This document shows, piece after piece, positions 16,607 through 24,913 of a stretch of DNA of 64,000 bases. Source of the stretch: CAZLIC01 sp964559535. Its GTDB lineage: Bacteria > Pseudomonadota > Alphaproteobacteria > Rhodobacterales > Rhodobacteraceae. The notes below the pieces were generated by a model. The model saw nothing but the letters and a program-made list of their open reading frames with translations, had not been told where the DNA came from and searched no databases. A program made the position numbers and the translations under genes. The stretch covers positions 36,957 through 100,956 of the forward strand of contig CAZLIC010000005.1 of assembly GCA_964559535.1 (NCBI GenBank). Direction: 5' to 3'. The stretch's first letter is position 1. Each line of letters starts with the position of its first letter.

Positions 16607-17497
16607 TCACAGCCAGGACGTGACCAGCAGTTCGGCCGTGCCCTTCCATTCGTTGGTCACGCCGCCAGTGCCGTGTTCGCTGTTCAGCAGCTGGCGACCG
16701 GCGCTTTCCAGCGCCTGCGGCACGACCAGAAGGTTCGGCCGCAGGCCCAGCGGGCGGCCGTAGTCGCCCTTCATTCCGCCGATCGCGGCCCGCGCAGCGG
16801 CATAGTTCGTGGCGTTCAGCGGCTGCTTCGACCCCCAGGCCATCTGCCAGAAGCCGTAGCCGGTGTTCGCCCGGGCGTCGGCGCCGTACACGAACTCTTT
16901 GTTCATGAAGACGCGCTCGTCGCCGGGATTGACCAGCGACACGAACTCGAAGTCCTTGCGCTTCTGCAGGATGATCGGCTTGACCGCGCGGGACACGTCC
17001 ATCAGAAACCAGGCCGGGCCGGACCCGCCGTCGGTGTTCGCCACGCTGGTGACGGCGCCGTTGGCGTCCAGCACCGGGTGGTCGGTGTCGAAGAAGAACT
17101 GGCCGTCGTAGCAGTTGGTGGCGAACCCGGCAGCCAGCGCCTGGAAGACCATCAGGTCCCACTGCGACCCGGTCGACATGCCCATTTCGGTGAATAGCGT
17201 CGAGTAGTGGCCGAGGTTGTCCGTCTCGATGTCGTCCTTGTCGACGCCGAGGGTCAGTTCCAGCGCCTTCTCCTTGATGCTGTAGTCCGACAGCATCAGG
17301 TTCTGGATGGCGCGAGGCCCGATCCATTCGCGGACGTTCGGCAGCTTGCCCAGCCAGCCATACTTCTGCTCGCGGGTGCTCGCGGGCACGACAGTGGCGA
17401 TGCGGGCATAGTCCGACGTCGCCTGCGACAGGCCGCCCTTGAACAAGATGGAATAGCCGACGCGCAGGGCGTCCAGGTTTGCGGTGTTGATCAGCAC
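16607..17497 (-). CDS. Major capsid protein (Mu gpT-like)
   Basis: The protein is 296 aa and matches the Mu-like major head subunit gpT family. Diagnostic stretches are MLINTANLDALRVGYSILFK, KYGWLGKLPNVREWIGPR, and LMLSDYSIKEKALELTLGVD, then DIETDNLGHYSTLFTEMG, GQFFFDTDHP and PLGLRPNLLVVPQALE. It forms the HK97-fold head shell. It is preceded by the protease and a probable decoration protein, as in Mu. Confidence 0.95.
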   Translation of the reverse strand: MLINTANLDALRVGYSILFKGGLSQATSDYARIATVVPASTREQKYGWLGKLPNVREWIGPRAIQNLMLSDYSIKEKALELTLGVDKDDIETDNLGHYSTLFTEMGMSTGSQWDLMVFQALAAGFATNCYDGQFFFDTDHPVLDANGAVTSVANTDGGSGPAWFLMDVSRAVKPIILQKRKDFEFVSLVNPGDERVFMNKEFVYGADARANTGYGFWQMAWGSKQPLNATNYAAARAAIGGMKGDYGRPLGLRPNLLVVPQALESAGRQLLNSEHGTGGVTNEWKGTAELLVTSWL

Positions 17498-17509
17498 GGG
17501 CGCAGCTCC

Positions 17510-17941
17510 TTACGACAGCATGGCGCGCGTCAGGGATTCGTCGAAACGAACCCAGACGCCGAGGGAGTCGACGCTGTCGATCACGCCTGCCGGGGAACGG
17601 GTCGCGGACCCGTTCGTCTTGGCGACGGTCTGGTCGTCGACGATATAGCAGACCGCCCCGACGTCAGCGACGGCGATCAGGTCACCGGCCGAGCTGTTGG
17701 CGAAGCGGAAGATGCCGGGGCGGTACCGGATCGGCGTCACACCCGCGGTGGTGCTGGCGCCGCGCTCCAGCGCGATACCCGCGCCAAAGCTGCCGGTGGC
17801 GGTGGCGCCTTCAATCAGGTGACCCGAGGCGTTGCGCATGACAATCGCGCCCATGAAGATCGCCTGGTTGGCCCCCATGACGCCGGAACGTTCATCGCCC
17901 TCGGCACGGGGTGTATTCCGGTCGGCAGTCAGTGCAACCAT
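17510..17941 (-). CDS. Probable head decoration/stabilisation protein
   Basis: The 143-aa, beta-rich protein lies between the protease/scaffold and capsid genes. It starts MVALTADRNTPRAEGDERSG and contains FMGAIVMRNASGHLIEG and VDSVDSLGVWVRFDESL, resembling small phage proteins placed here that often decorate the capsid. The ATG overlaps the protease gene's stop at 17941. Function inferred from order and size. Confidence 0.62.
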   Translation of the reverse strand: MVALTADRNTPRAEGDERSGVMGANQAIFMGAIVMRNASGHLIEGATATGSFGAGIALERGASTTAGVTPIRYRPGIFRFANSSAGDLIAVADVGAVCYIVDDQTVAKTNGSATRSPAGVIDSVDSLGVWVRFDESLTRAMLS

Positions 17942-18975
17942 CAGCTGGCCTCCTTCTCGGCGTTGAGGGTTTTCAGGTAGTCAGCCTTGGAGATGCCCAG
18001 CGCCTTGGCCGCAGCCTCCTGGTCGGCCGACAGCGCGACCGCCAGCGCACCCGCGCCGGGCGGCGTGCCGCCAAGGTGGGCGATCTCGCCCAGCTGCGGC
18101 TGCGCGGAGATCATCTTCTCGACGAAGGCCGGGTTCTCCATGTGGCTGGAGATCATCTCCTCGCGGTTCGCGGCGCTGACGCCCGACCGCTTCTCGCGGA
18201 TCGCCTGGTCGATGAAGGCCTCCGCCTTCGACCGCTTCGCCGCCGCCTTGAAGGCCGCATTCTCGGCCTGCAGCGCGGTCAGGTCGGCAGCACTGGCCTT
18301 CAGGATGCGCGCGGCCGCCAGGATCGACCCGGCGTTGCCGCCCTCGACGCCCAGCGCGGTGCCGATCTCGGCCAGCGACGATTGCAGCGCGGTGGTGGCC
18401 GCGGCGGTGCGGGCGGCTGCAAGCAGCTCGTCCTCGGTCGCGGTGGCAGGCTTGCCCAGCGCTTCGGCCAGGCGGGCAGTAAAGGACATGCCGGTCTCCA
18501 TGTTCAGCGCGGTCAGGCCACGCAGGTTCGGGTTGTTCACAAGGCTGGCGCGCAGAACGCGGATCACGCGCCCCGCGGCGTCATGCACAAAAGTCGGGCT
18601 GATGCCGCGATAGGCGCGGTCGGCCACCAGCTCGCGCCCCGCGCGGTTCCAGGCGACGCGCCCCCAGATGCCGTCGGCGCGCGCTTCCATCTCGGTGATC
18701 TTGCCGCGGGCGGGCGACGACAGGCCCAGATGCGCGGCCAGGTCCTGCGCGTGGTTCTCGTCCAGGATCAGACCGGTCGCGTCGCGCGGGTCGGCGGCGA
18801 AGGACGCGGCAATCACCGCCGCGGCATCCTCGACCCGGTAGGGGCCGCGGCCGTCGAAGGTGTGAATGTCGGCGCCAACCGCGGGCAGCAGGTGCACCCA
18901 GTCAGGCACGTCCTGCCCCTCGGGCAGGTCCATGGCGGCGGCAAGCGCAATCTGGGGGCGGTTGGGGTCGGGCAT
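17941..18975 (-). CDS. Phage head protease/scaffold (Mu gpI-like)
   Basis: The protein (~344 aa) processes the prohead. The N-terminal protease domain includes WVHLLPAVGADIHTFDGRGPY, TGLILDENHAQDLAAHLG, GRVAWNRAGRELVADRAYRG and ISPTFVHDAAGRVIRVLRAS, as in the Mu gpI family. The C-terminal ~170 residues are helical and Ala-rich, expected to include a gpZ-like scaffold. ATG at 18975 (MPDPNRPQ) is chosen; in-frame starts up to 19017 exist and would overlap the late promoter element just upstream. Confidence 0.88.
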   Translation of the reverse strand: MPDPNRPQIALAAAMDLPEGQDVPDWVHLLPAVGADIHTFDGRGPYRVEDAAAVIAASFAADPRDATGLILDENHAQDLAAHLGLSSPARGKITEMEARADGIWGRVAWNRAGRELVADRAYRGISPTFVHDAAGRVIRVLRASLVNNPNLRGLTALNMETGMSFTARLAEALGKPATATEDELLAAARTAAATTALQSSLAEIGTALGVEGGNAGSILAAARILKASAADLTALQAENAAFKAAAKRSKAEAFIDQAIREKRSGVSAANREEMISSHMENPAFVEKMISAQPQLGEIAHLGGTPPGAGALAVALSADQEAAAKALGISKADYLKTLNAEKEAS

Positions 18976-19005
18976 GCCCGGACCATCGCAGCGCGGGCCG
19001 GGGCG

Positions 19006-19026
19006 ATACATCCACAACCGGTTGCG
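19006..19026 (-). promoter_or_regulatory. Late promoter element upstream of protease (PI-like)
   Basis: On the minus strand the element reads CAACCGGTTGTGGATGTAT (19024..19006). The same 19 bases occur at 29472..29454, before the lysis operon. It contains the 10-bp palindrome CAACCGGTTG, here extended imperfectly to 14 bp. It lies ~30-50 bp before the protease start. In Mu the C activator binds palindromes at the equivalent PI promoter; a Mor/C homologue is encoded in this prophage. Activator binding is inference. Confidence 0.7.
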
Positions 19027-19123
19027 GTGTTCGCGGGCCGCGCCCTTCCTGCAGCCTGCCCGCCCGTCGGCCGATCCGTCAAGCGCCCTTCGAAGGCCGT
19101 TTCAACGGGCGTTCAAGGCCGCG

Positions 19124-19645
19124 TCAACCGGGGTCTGCCACCCCGGACAGGTGCTCGGCGGTGGTGGCGATGACCTCGGTCCGGTCCTGCGCCGACAGGC
19201 CAAGGAACGGACGTGCCGGAATATTGCCCCAGGGGATCGGGTGGAAATAGTCGCGTCCACGCTTGTCCTTGCCGATGGCGGCGCCGAACTGGCCTTGCGC
19301 CGCACCGAACTGCATCGCCGCGGCGTAAATCTGCGACGATCCGACCCCGGCGTGGTCAGGCCCGGAGAACGGATGGATCGACCGCATCAGCCCGGTCGAC
19401 ACCGTCAGCGGATGCGGTCCCGGGCGGCGCGGCGGCTTCATCGACGCGTAGCGGTCCAGCGTCGCCTGCGACCGCGGCACCCAGGCGTTGCCCTCGGGGT
19501 CGGTGCCGCTGGCGAACCGCTTGCGGGTCGACAGGAACAGCCCGTCGGCAATGTCCGCCATAAGGTCCGACATGTCGGTCAGCCTGCGCGATGCGTCGGC
19601 CAGGCGCGCCGTGACCTCGCCCTCGTCCAGTCTGATGGTGATCAA
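19124..19645 (-). CDS. Phage virion morphogenesis protein (Mu gpG-like)
   Basis: The 173-aa protein matches the Mu gpG tail-completion family: ADASRRLTDMSDLMADIADG, FLSTRKRFASGTDPEGNAW, HPLTVSTGLMRSIH, YAAAMQFGAAQG and IPARPFLGLSAQDRTEVIA. It probably completes or joins the tail connector. The 237-bp gap to the next upstream gene (19646..19882) contains no convincing gene. The stretch between its stop and the PI-like promoter is non-coding. Confidence 0.9.
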   Translation of the reverse strand: MITIRLDEGEVTARLADASRRLTDMSDLMADIADGLFLSTRKRFASGTDPEGNAWVPRSQATLDRYASMKPPRRPGPHPLTVSTGLMRSIHPFSGPDHAGVGSSQIYAAAMQFGAAQGQFGAAIGKDKRGRDYFHPIPWGNIPARPFLGLSAQDRTEVIATTAEHLSGVADPG

Positions 19646-19882
19646 GGTGAAGTCCTTTCCTGCCGGGGCCGGGCGGTCGGTTTCAGACGCGGTTGCGCGG
19701 CGGCGTCATCGGGCCTATGTTTGTCAGAAGGACGTGCAGCAAATTCTCCCGGAAGTTTCTGAAGGGGCACCTGACCCCGAAGGTTGGCCAGGACATTGAC
19801 TGGCCGGGGCGCAATCCGCGCCTTCGCGGTGGGGAGGGGAGCCACCGGGCACGACCCGCGGGACCGGTCAGGTGCGGTCCCA

Positions 19883-21046
19883 TCATCGCCCTTTCGCAAG
19901 CAGGGCGCCGATGGTGGCGTCACGTCGCGCCTCGTCGCGCGACAGGCGCCGCAGGCTGGTGACGAACAGCCCATCGCCGCTGACGGTCGCCTTCACCACC
20001 GTGACGATCCCGCCGCGCTCCGGCCCCGGCTCGACCAGGATGAAGATGATCGACCGCGGCCCGTCCTGCACGCGGTGGGTCGGACTTGTGACGGTCTGCT
20101 GCACCAGGGCGTAATCGGCAGGTGTCAGCTCGGGGTGCTCGCGCACCTGCTTCCCTGCGGTCTCGGGCGACAGGACGGCCACCCGTGGCCCGGCGCCGAT
20201 GGCCTGGGCATCCGCATCGGACAGGCGGGCCAGAGGCCAGTTGCCCTCCGGGGTCCGGAGCCACCGCTCGAACGATGGCAGCCGCAGCCAGTCCTGGATC
20301 AGCGCGACGGAGGGCTGCGGGGGCAGAAGGTCCAGCTTCGGCACCAGCGCCTGCACCATGTCGGACACGGTGGCGCCCGGCGCATAGGCCCAGCCCTTGT
20401 CGATGCCCTTGGGCGCGCCCGTCCGGGGATCGATGCGGTCCCAGCCTTCCGGCAGTTGCTTGTCCGGGTCGCCGCCCCGGCGGCGCACCCCGGCGGCCGT
20501 GTTGGCCCCCACCACGAAACAGCTGCACCCCCAGCCGTTCGGCGGTGAATGCGTGGCCCAGAACGGGTGGTCCGGCGGCAGCGCGATGCCGTCCAGTGCC
20601 AGGTGGTGCGGGCGTGGCTTCAGGCTGTCACCGTGCTTGTAGATCCAGAAGCGGAAGTTCCCCTTGAAAAGCTGCGCCCGCCGCCCGGCGGCGAAGGTCG
20701 TGGCAACATTCGTCTGCCAGATGACCCGCGTCCGCCATGCCTCGCCCGCGGCGGTGCCTTCGCCGGTCCAGCCATGCCAGCCGCGCGTCTCGACGATCCG
20801 CCGGAACTCCTTGCGGAACCACTCAAGACCAAGCCCCTCCGACCGCTCCCGGTTCACCGCCGCGGCGATATCGACCAGGGCATCGGCCTTCGTCGCTCCG
20901 GCCACCATGAACGCCCGGTCATGCTGCGCCTGCCACAGGTCATCCCACGCCTTCGTGTCGCGCAGGTCCGCGAAGCGAAGGCGCAGCGCCGCCACCTGTT
21001 CGCGGAACGGCTGACCCAGAATCGCCGACAGGTTCGGGTCAGCCAC
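19883..21046 (-). CDS. Phage head morphogenesis protein (MuF family)
   Basis: The protein is 387 aa. The N-terminal half contains the MuF core (TAAGEAWRTRVIWQTNVATTF, GRRAQLFKGNFRFWIYKHGD). The next ~80 residues carry the conserved HPFWATHSPPNGWGCSCFVV, GVRRRGGDPDKQLPEGWD. The C-terminus is a separate alpha/beta domain (RSIIFILVEPGPERGGIVTVVKA). It probably assists prohead assembly near the portal. GTG at 21046 (VADPNLSA) overlaps the portal stop by 8 bases and is preceded by GGGAG. A second gene at 31.3-31.9 kb copies its middle domain. Confidence 0.9.
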   Translation of the reverse strand: MADPNLSAILGQPFREQVAALRLRFADLRDTKAWDDLWQAQHDRAFMVAGATKADALVDIAAAVNRERSEGLGLEWFRKEFRRIVETRGWHGWTGEGTAAGEAWRTRVIWQTNVATTFAAGRRAQLFKGNFRFWIYKHGDSLKPRPHHLALDGIALPPDHPFWATHSPPNGWGCSCFVVGANTAAGVRRRGGDPDKQLPEGWDRIDPRTGAPKGIDKGWAYAPGATVSDMVQALVPKLDLLPPQPSVALIQDWLRLPSFERWLRTPEGNWPLARLSDADAQAIGAGPRVAVLSPETAGKQVREHPELTPADYALVQQTVTSPTHRVQDGPRSIIFILVEPGPERGGIVTVVKATVSGDGLFVTSLRRLSRDEARRDATIGALLAKGR

Positions 21047-22778
21047 CGGCGCTGTCTCCCTCCGCCGCGGCACGCCCGGCCAGGAACGCGGCCACGAACC
21101 CGCGCCCAAGCGCGGCCCGCAACGCCGCATCATCGACCTCGCCGAACCCTGCGACCAACATTGCCGACAGCTCTTCCATCGACCCCGCCGCGTCGACCAT
21201 GGCCTCGACCTTCAGCATCATGCTGCCGACCGCATCCCCTGCCTCCACCGCCATCCGATCGGCAAGCAGCGCCATCAAGTCCGGCGCACCCACCGGCCCC
21301 TCTGCGGCCATGGTCAGAACCCCCCGATTTTTGCCCCGTGGGGCGCCTTCGGCTTCGGGGGCGGTCTTCCCCCGCGCAAGGGGCGCACCACCTTTAAAAA
21401 CGGCTCGTTTCCGCTTTAACGCGCGTCCTGCCGCCGCGGGGTCGGGTGCAGGGTCGCCCGGCGGGGTGTCGCCCCCCGAATCCGGCCCCGAATCCGGCCC
21501 CGCCGCCGGTCCGAGGACGGCCTCGTCGCCCTGCGGCTCGGGCACGCCGAACTTGTCGCGGACCCAGTTTTCCGGAACGCGCAGGCCGCGGTCGATGAAC
21601 GGCGACAGCGCCTCGGCCAGCGCCTTGAGGTTTTCCTCCTCGGGCCGCTCGATCTTCAGCCGCGGGAACCGGTTGAACGCCGCACCGCGGTTCAGTCGGA
21701 ACCAGGGACGGATCAGGTCGCGGTTCAGGATCGCGGCCAGCGCGCGGGCATCGGCGCGCTCGATGTCCTCCTGCACCTGCCGGTGCTCCTTGCCCGAGCC
21801 CAGCCCGCCGGTGACCGCGTCGGTCGTGGCGGTCTGGCCCAGCACCAGCTTTGACACCTGCTGGTCGATCCAGTTCAGCCGTGCGGTGTACAGCTCGCCC
21901 GTCGCCGACAGCTGGCCCGACTGGATGAACTCGACCGTCATGGCCTCGGGGATGATCGCCGCGCAGTCGCCCGCGATGTTCGCCACCGCCCGGAACAGCG
22001 TGTCCTTGTCGGCCTCCGACGCGCCGGGGCCGAACTTGCCCACCCGCAGCGGCTGGCCGTAGGTCTGGATGAAGATCTGCGCGTCGCGTTCGGTGAACTT
22101 CTTGAACAGGTAAGACCACAGCGCGATCCGCCCCAGACCCGACCGCAGCGGCAGGCCCGACTTGGCGCCGATCCGGGCATGGATGAACTTGGCCGGCGGC
22201 AGGGCCAGCTCGGCACCGGAATCGCCCAGCATCACCGGCGTCTCCAGATCGTCGCGGGCAAAGCGGAACCAGCGCGGGTCGCGGCGCACCAGGCGCGCGG
22301 GCTCCCACACGCCGCCCGGGTTGTCCCAGACGATCTCGGTAAAGGAAAACCCCTTCGGCAGGCAGTCGAGGATGTCGAACAGCTCGTCCGCCAGCTCGTC
22401 GCGCTTCAGCCAGGCGCGGACAATCTCGGCGTCGGCCTCGTCCTCGGGGGCGTCGGACGCGGGCTCGACCAGGATGGGCAGCTGCGTGACCGATCGCCGC
22501 CGGGTGGCCATGACGCCCGCGTAATGCGGGTCGCGCTCCTCGGCGAATTCGAGCAGTTCCAGATACCGCACCGGCTCGCCCGCGTCGGCCTCGCGCAGGA
22601 TGCCGCCCAGCCGCGCGGGCGTCAGGCCGTCGGCGGGATAGCCCGTGACCGGGCTGCGCACCGACCCGAACATCGGCCGCGCGATCTCGGCCTTCAGGCT
22701 GGCGGTCTTCAGGCTCGCGGTCGTCGGGCGGACGTGCGGTTGCCCGTCGGGGCCCAGCAGGCGCGGGGACAGGTCCAT
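21039..22778 (-). CDS. Portal protein, DUF935 (Mu gp29-like)
   Basis: The 579-aa protein matches DUF935, the Mu-type portal. Recognisable segments are ELLEFAEERDPHYAGVMATRR, LPKGFSFTEIVWD, LVRRDPRWFRFA, KFIHARIGAKSGLPLRSGLG, YGQPLRVGKFGPGAS and the C-terminal gp29 region with ERPEEENLKALAEALSPFID. A low-complexity Pro/Asp/Gly linker (~residues 430-500) precedes a helical Ala-rich tail. It forms the dodecameric DNA gate of the head. Confidence 0.93.
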   Translation of the reverse strand: MDLSPRLLGPDGQPHVRPTTASLKTASLKAEIARPMFGSVRSPVTGYPADGLTPARLGGILREADAGEPVRYLELLEFAEERDPHYAGVMATRRRSVTQLPILVEPASDAPEDEADAEIVRAWLKRDELADELFDILDCLPKGFSFTEIVWDNPGGVWEPARLVRRDPRWFRFARDDLETPVMLGDSGAELALPPAKFIHARIGAKSGLPLRSGLGRIALWSYLFKKFTERDAQIFIQTYGQPLRVGKFGPGASEADKDTLFRAVANIAGDCAAIIPEAMTVEFIQSGQLSATGELYTARLNWIDQQVSKLVLGQTATTDAVTGGLGSGKEHRQVQEDIERADARALAAILNRDLIRPWFRLNRGAAFNRFPRLKIERPEEENLKALAEALSPFIDRGLRVPENWVRDKFGVPEPQGDEAVLGPAAGPDSGPDSGGDTPPGDPAPDPAAAGRALKRKRAVFKGGAPLARGKTAPEAEGAPRGKNRGVLTMAAEGPVGAPDLMALLADRMAVEAGDAVGSMMLKVEAMVDAAGSMEELSAMLVAGFGEVDDAALRAALGRGFVAAFLAGRAAAEGDSAGG

Positions 22779-22779
22779 G

Positions 22780-22980
22780 TCAGCTTCCTTCCATGTGGCG
22801 GGTCCGCGCGCGGATGGTCACCCTCGGGATCCGTGCGGGGCCGCCGGTCTCGTCGAAGATGCGCTCGATCAGCGTGTCGATCTCGACAACCCTGCCCTGT
22901 GCCGACACGAGGATTGCCGCAGCCACGGCGGGGCGCCGCGTCAGGCCGGGCCAGCGGTCAACGGCTTCGGCGGCCGTCAT
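22780..22980 (-). CDS. Small hypothetical protein, possible winged-helix fold
   Basis: The 66-aa protein is MTAAEAVDRWPGL..., then AAILVSAQGRVVEIDTLIERIF and IPRVTIRARTRHME. The pattern (helix, strand, helix, helix, basic wing) resembles DNA-binding winged-helix segments in some phage regulators, but no family is firmly recognised. It starts at 22980, overlapping the esterase stop as ATGA, and ends 1 bp before the portal start. Confidence 0.5.
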   Translation of the reverse strand: MTAAEAVDRWPGLTRRPAVAAAILVSAQGRVVEIDTLIERIFDETGGPARIPRVTIRARTRHMEGS

Positions 22981-24593
22981 GCCGCCGTCCCCCAGCGCCA
23001 CTGGTTCCAGGCCCGCGCCTTCGCCAGATAGGCCGCGTCGGGCGTGGTGTTGGTGAACCAGAACTCGGCGATGCCGCAGGCCGCGAAGAACAGGTCGCCG
23101 CCGCCGTAGAACAAGACGCCCAGCGAAGTGCGGTCGAGATCGGCCGTCCCGAACGCGCCGCCCGCGTAAGGCACCTTCGCGCCGGTCACCCCGTCCACCG
23201 TGCCGGTGACGCCCGCCGCATCCGAGGCCTGCGCGAAGTGCCGCAGCACGTTGCCGCCTGCCGCCGCCGTCGCAAGCTCGGTCGGCCCGGTCACCACATC
23301 GGCATTGTTGCGCGCAAACCATTCCGCCCGTCCGGCGGCATTGACCCGCAGCGCGGTGAACGGGAAAATGTTTCCCGCAGCGCCCTGCCCGATGGGCGCG
23401 CCCGCCCCGCTGCCCGGCGTCGTGACCCGCATCGCCGCGATCAGACCCCACGCGGACCGCCCGTTGGTCAGGCCGGTGGTGCAGACCAGCTTGTCATCCA
23501 CCCCGTCGAAGGCGGCCACGCGCAGGCTCAGCCCGTCGCCCGTGGTTTCCGTCACCAGCACCGGGCGGGCGCCCGCCACGCCCTGCGAAAACGGGCGCGG
23601 GGCGACGATGCCCCTGATCCCGTCGAACACGGTATCAACCGCACCCGACACGACCGTGTTGCGCCAGTCGCCGGGGCGATACAGGTCGGTCGGAAAGATC
23701 GCGCTGCCGTTGACGAGGTCGTCCATCGGATGATCGCGGTTGGCGAACCGGCAATAGAACCGCTCGCCCTGAAGCATGTGCTGCGCCGCCGACAGGTGGA
23801 CACCATCCGCAGCGCCGGGGGCGTACTGCGCATCGTCCATATAGATCAGGTCGGTGTAGGCGTCCGCCGCAGCAATCGCCGCCTGCGCCGCCCGCAGCGT
23901 GGCAAGGTTGCTCGGGATGCCGCCGATGGATGCAGGCAGGCGCGCGATGGTCAGCCGCGATGTGGCCGAGCCGATGTTCGCGCGAACCCAGGCGATCAGC
24001 GCCGTCATGTCCGCCTGATAGGCCGCCGCCTCGGTGTTGTCTGTCGCCGACGAATAGCCCAGGTCGGTGACCATGTAGCTGACGCTGGGCACCTTGCCTT
24101 CCGCCGCCAGCGCCGCCTTGAACGCGGTCCACTGCGTCAGCATCGCCTCGCGGCAGCCGCCGGATACGCCCGGCCCCCAGTTCGCCACGGCGCCGAAGGT
24201 CGGCGAGGCGTTCGTGAACCGCGATCCGCCGATGCTGAACCCGAAATGATAGATCGTGCCGCTCGGGTTGTCGCGCAGCCAGAACCGGTCGAACTCGCCC
24301 TTCCAGCCGACGGTGTTCGTGAACGCCGGGTCGATGAACCCGATGCCGGGTTGGGCTTCCATGATGCCGGGCACCAGCGTCCGGATCGTCCCCGTCGGCG
24401 CATCCCAGATTTTGGCGCGAGCGCTGGACGCAAGGCCAGGGTGACCGGTGATTTCGGTCGCGTCATTGCGCGCGCCGGTGCTGTTGGACTGCCCGAAGGT
24501 GATGACAACGGGAACGGGCGTGAGGCCACCCGACCGGCGCCACCCGCGCGGCGCACGTGTCAGCCGCGCGGCATGGCGGACGGCCTCACGCAC
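22977..24593 (-). CDS. SGNH/GDSL-type (sialate O-acetylesterase-like) esterase with C-terminal beta domain
   Basis: The protein is 538 aa. The N-terminal ~270 residues form an SGNH hydrolase: the nucleophile block is PVVITFGQSNSTGAR (GQSN serine, near residue 36), the oxyanion Gly/Asn blocks follow, and the catalytic Asp-His is in AADGVHLSAAQHM. The C-terminal ~250 residues (DKLVCTTGLTNGRSAWGLIAAMRV, DRTSLGVLFYGGGDLFFAACG) resemble LamG/concanavalin-like domains. Such proteins remove acetyl groups from surface polysaccharides. Placement between terminase and portal is unusual; it may be virion-borne or a moron that alters host surface sugars. Confidence 0.75.
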   Translation of the reverse strand: MREAVRHAARLTRAPRGWRRSGGLTPVPVVITFGQSNSTGARNDATEITGHPGLASSARAKIWDAPTGTIRTLVPGIMEAQPGIGFIDPAFTNTVGWKGEFDRFWLRDNPSGTIYHFGFSIGGSRFTNASPTFGAVANWGPGVSGGCREAMLTQWTAFKAALAAEGKVPSVSYMVTDLGYSSATDNTEAAAYQADMTALIAWVRANIGSATSRLTIARLPASIGGIPSNLATLRAAQAAIAAADAYTDLIYMDDAQYAPGAADGVHLSAAQHMLQGERFYCRFANRDHPMDDLVNGSAIFPTDLYRPGDWRNTVVSGAVDTVFDGIRGIVAPRPFSQGVAGARPVLVTETTGDGLSLRVAAFDGVDDKLVCTTGLTNGRSAWGLIAAMRVTTPGSGAGAPIGQGAAGNIFPFTALRVNAAGRAEWFARNNADVVTGPTELATAAAGGNVLRHFAQASDAAGVTGTVDGVTGAKVPYAGGAFGTADLDRTSLGVLFYGGGDLFFAACGIAEFWFTNTTPDAAYLAKARAWNQWRWGTAA

Positions 24594-24903
24594 AGCTGAC
24601 CGAGGCGAGCATGTCGCGGCTCTGCGTCAGCCCCCAGAGATAGCCCGCCTGGCCGGAATCGAGCACCCCGGGGAAATGCGTCGACAGGGGCGTGCCCGCG
24701 TCGAGGCCCGCCGTGTAGCCACCCTGGCATTCCAGGCCGCCAATCATCTGCGCGGGCGTGGGCGCCACGTTCGCGACCGTCGCCTGCACCAGGACCGATC
24801 CCGCGCCGCGCGCCTGGACGCGGGCGGACACCTTCGGATCGCCCGGGGTCAGCGCCGTGACGGCGCCCGGCACCAGCGGCACATCGGTATGGATTTTCGG
24901 CAT
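24586..24903 (-). CDS. Small hypothetical structural-region protein
   Basis: The 105-aa protein (MPKIHTDVPLVPGAVTAL, ARGAGSVLVQATVANVAP, YTAGLDAGTPLSTHFPGV) has a beta-sandwich-like pattern similar to small proteins encoded next to fibres or esterases. It is co-transcribed with, and overlaps, the SGNH esterase gene, so a joint role is plausible. Family not recognised. Confidence 0.55.
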   Translation of the reverse strand: MPKIHTDVPLVPGAVTALTPGDPKVSARVQARGAGSVLVQATVANVAPTPAQMIGGLECQGGYTAGLDAGTPLSTHFPGVLDSGQAGYLWGLTQSRDMLASVSCA

Positions 24904-24913
24904 AGCTCTCTCC

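Noticed and set aside
19646..19882. Short reading frames (e.g. a 67-aa frame on the minus strand) in the MuF-gpG gap, and a motif resembling GGTCA(A/G)GTGCCC also near 45.67 kb
   Set aside because: No family features, poor ribosome sites, and the similarity between the two places is short and gapped; not enough for a gene or a named repeat.
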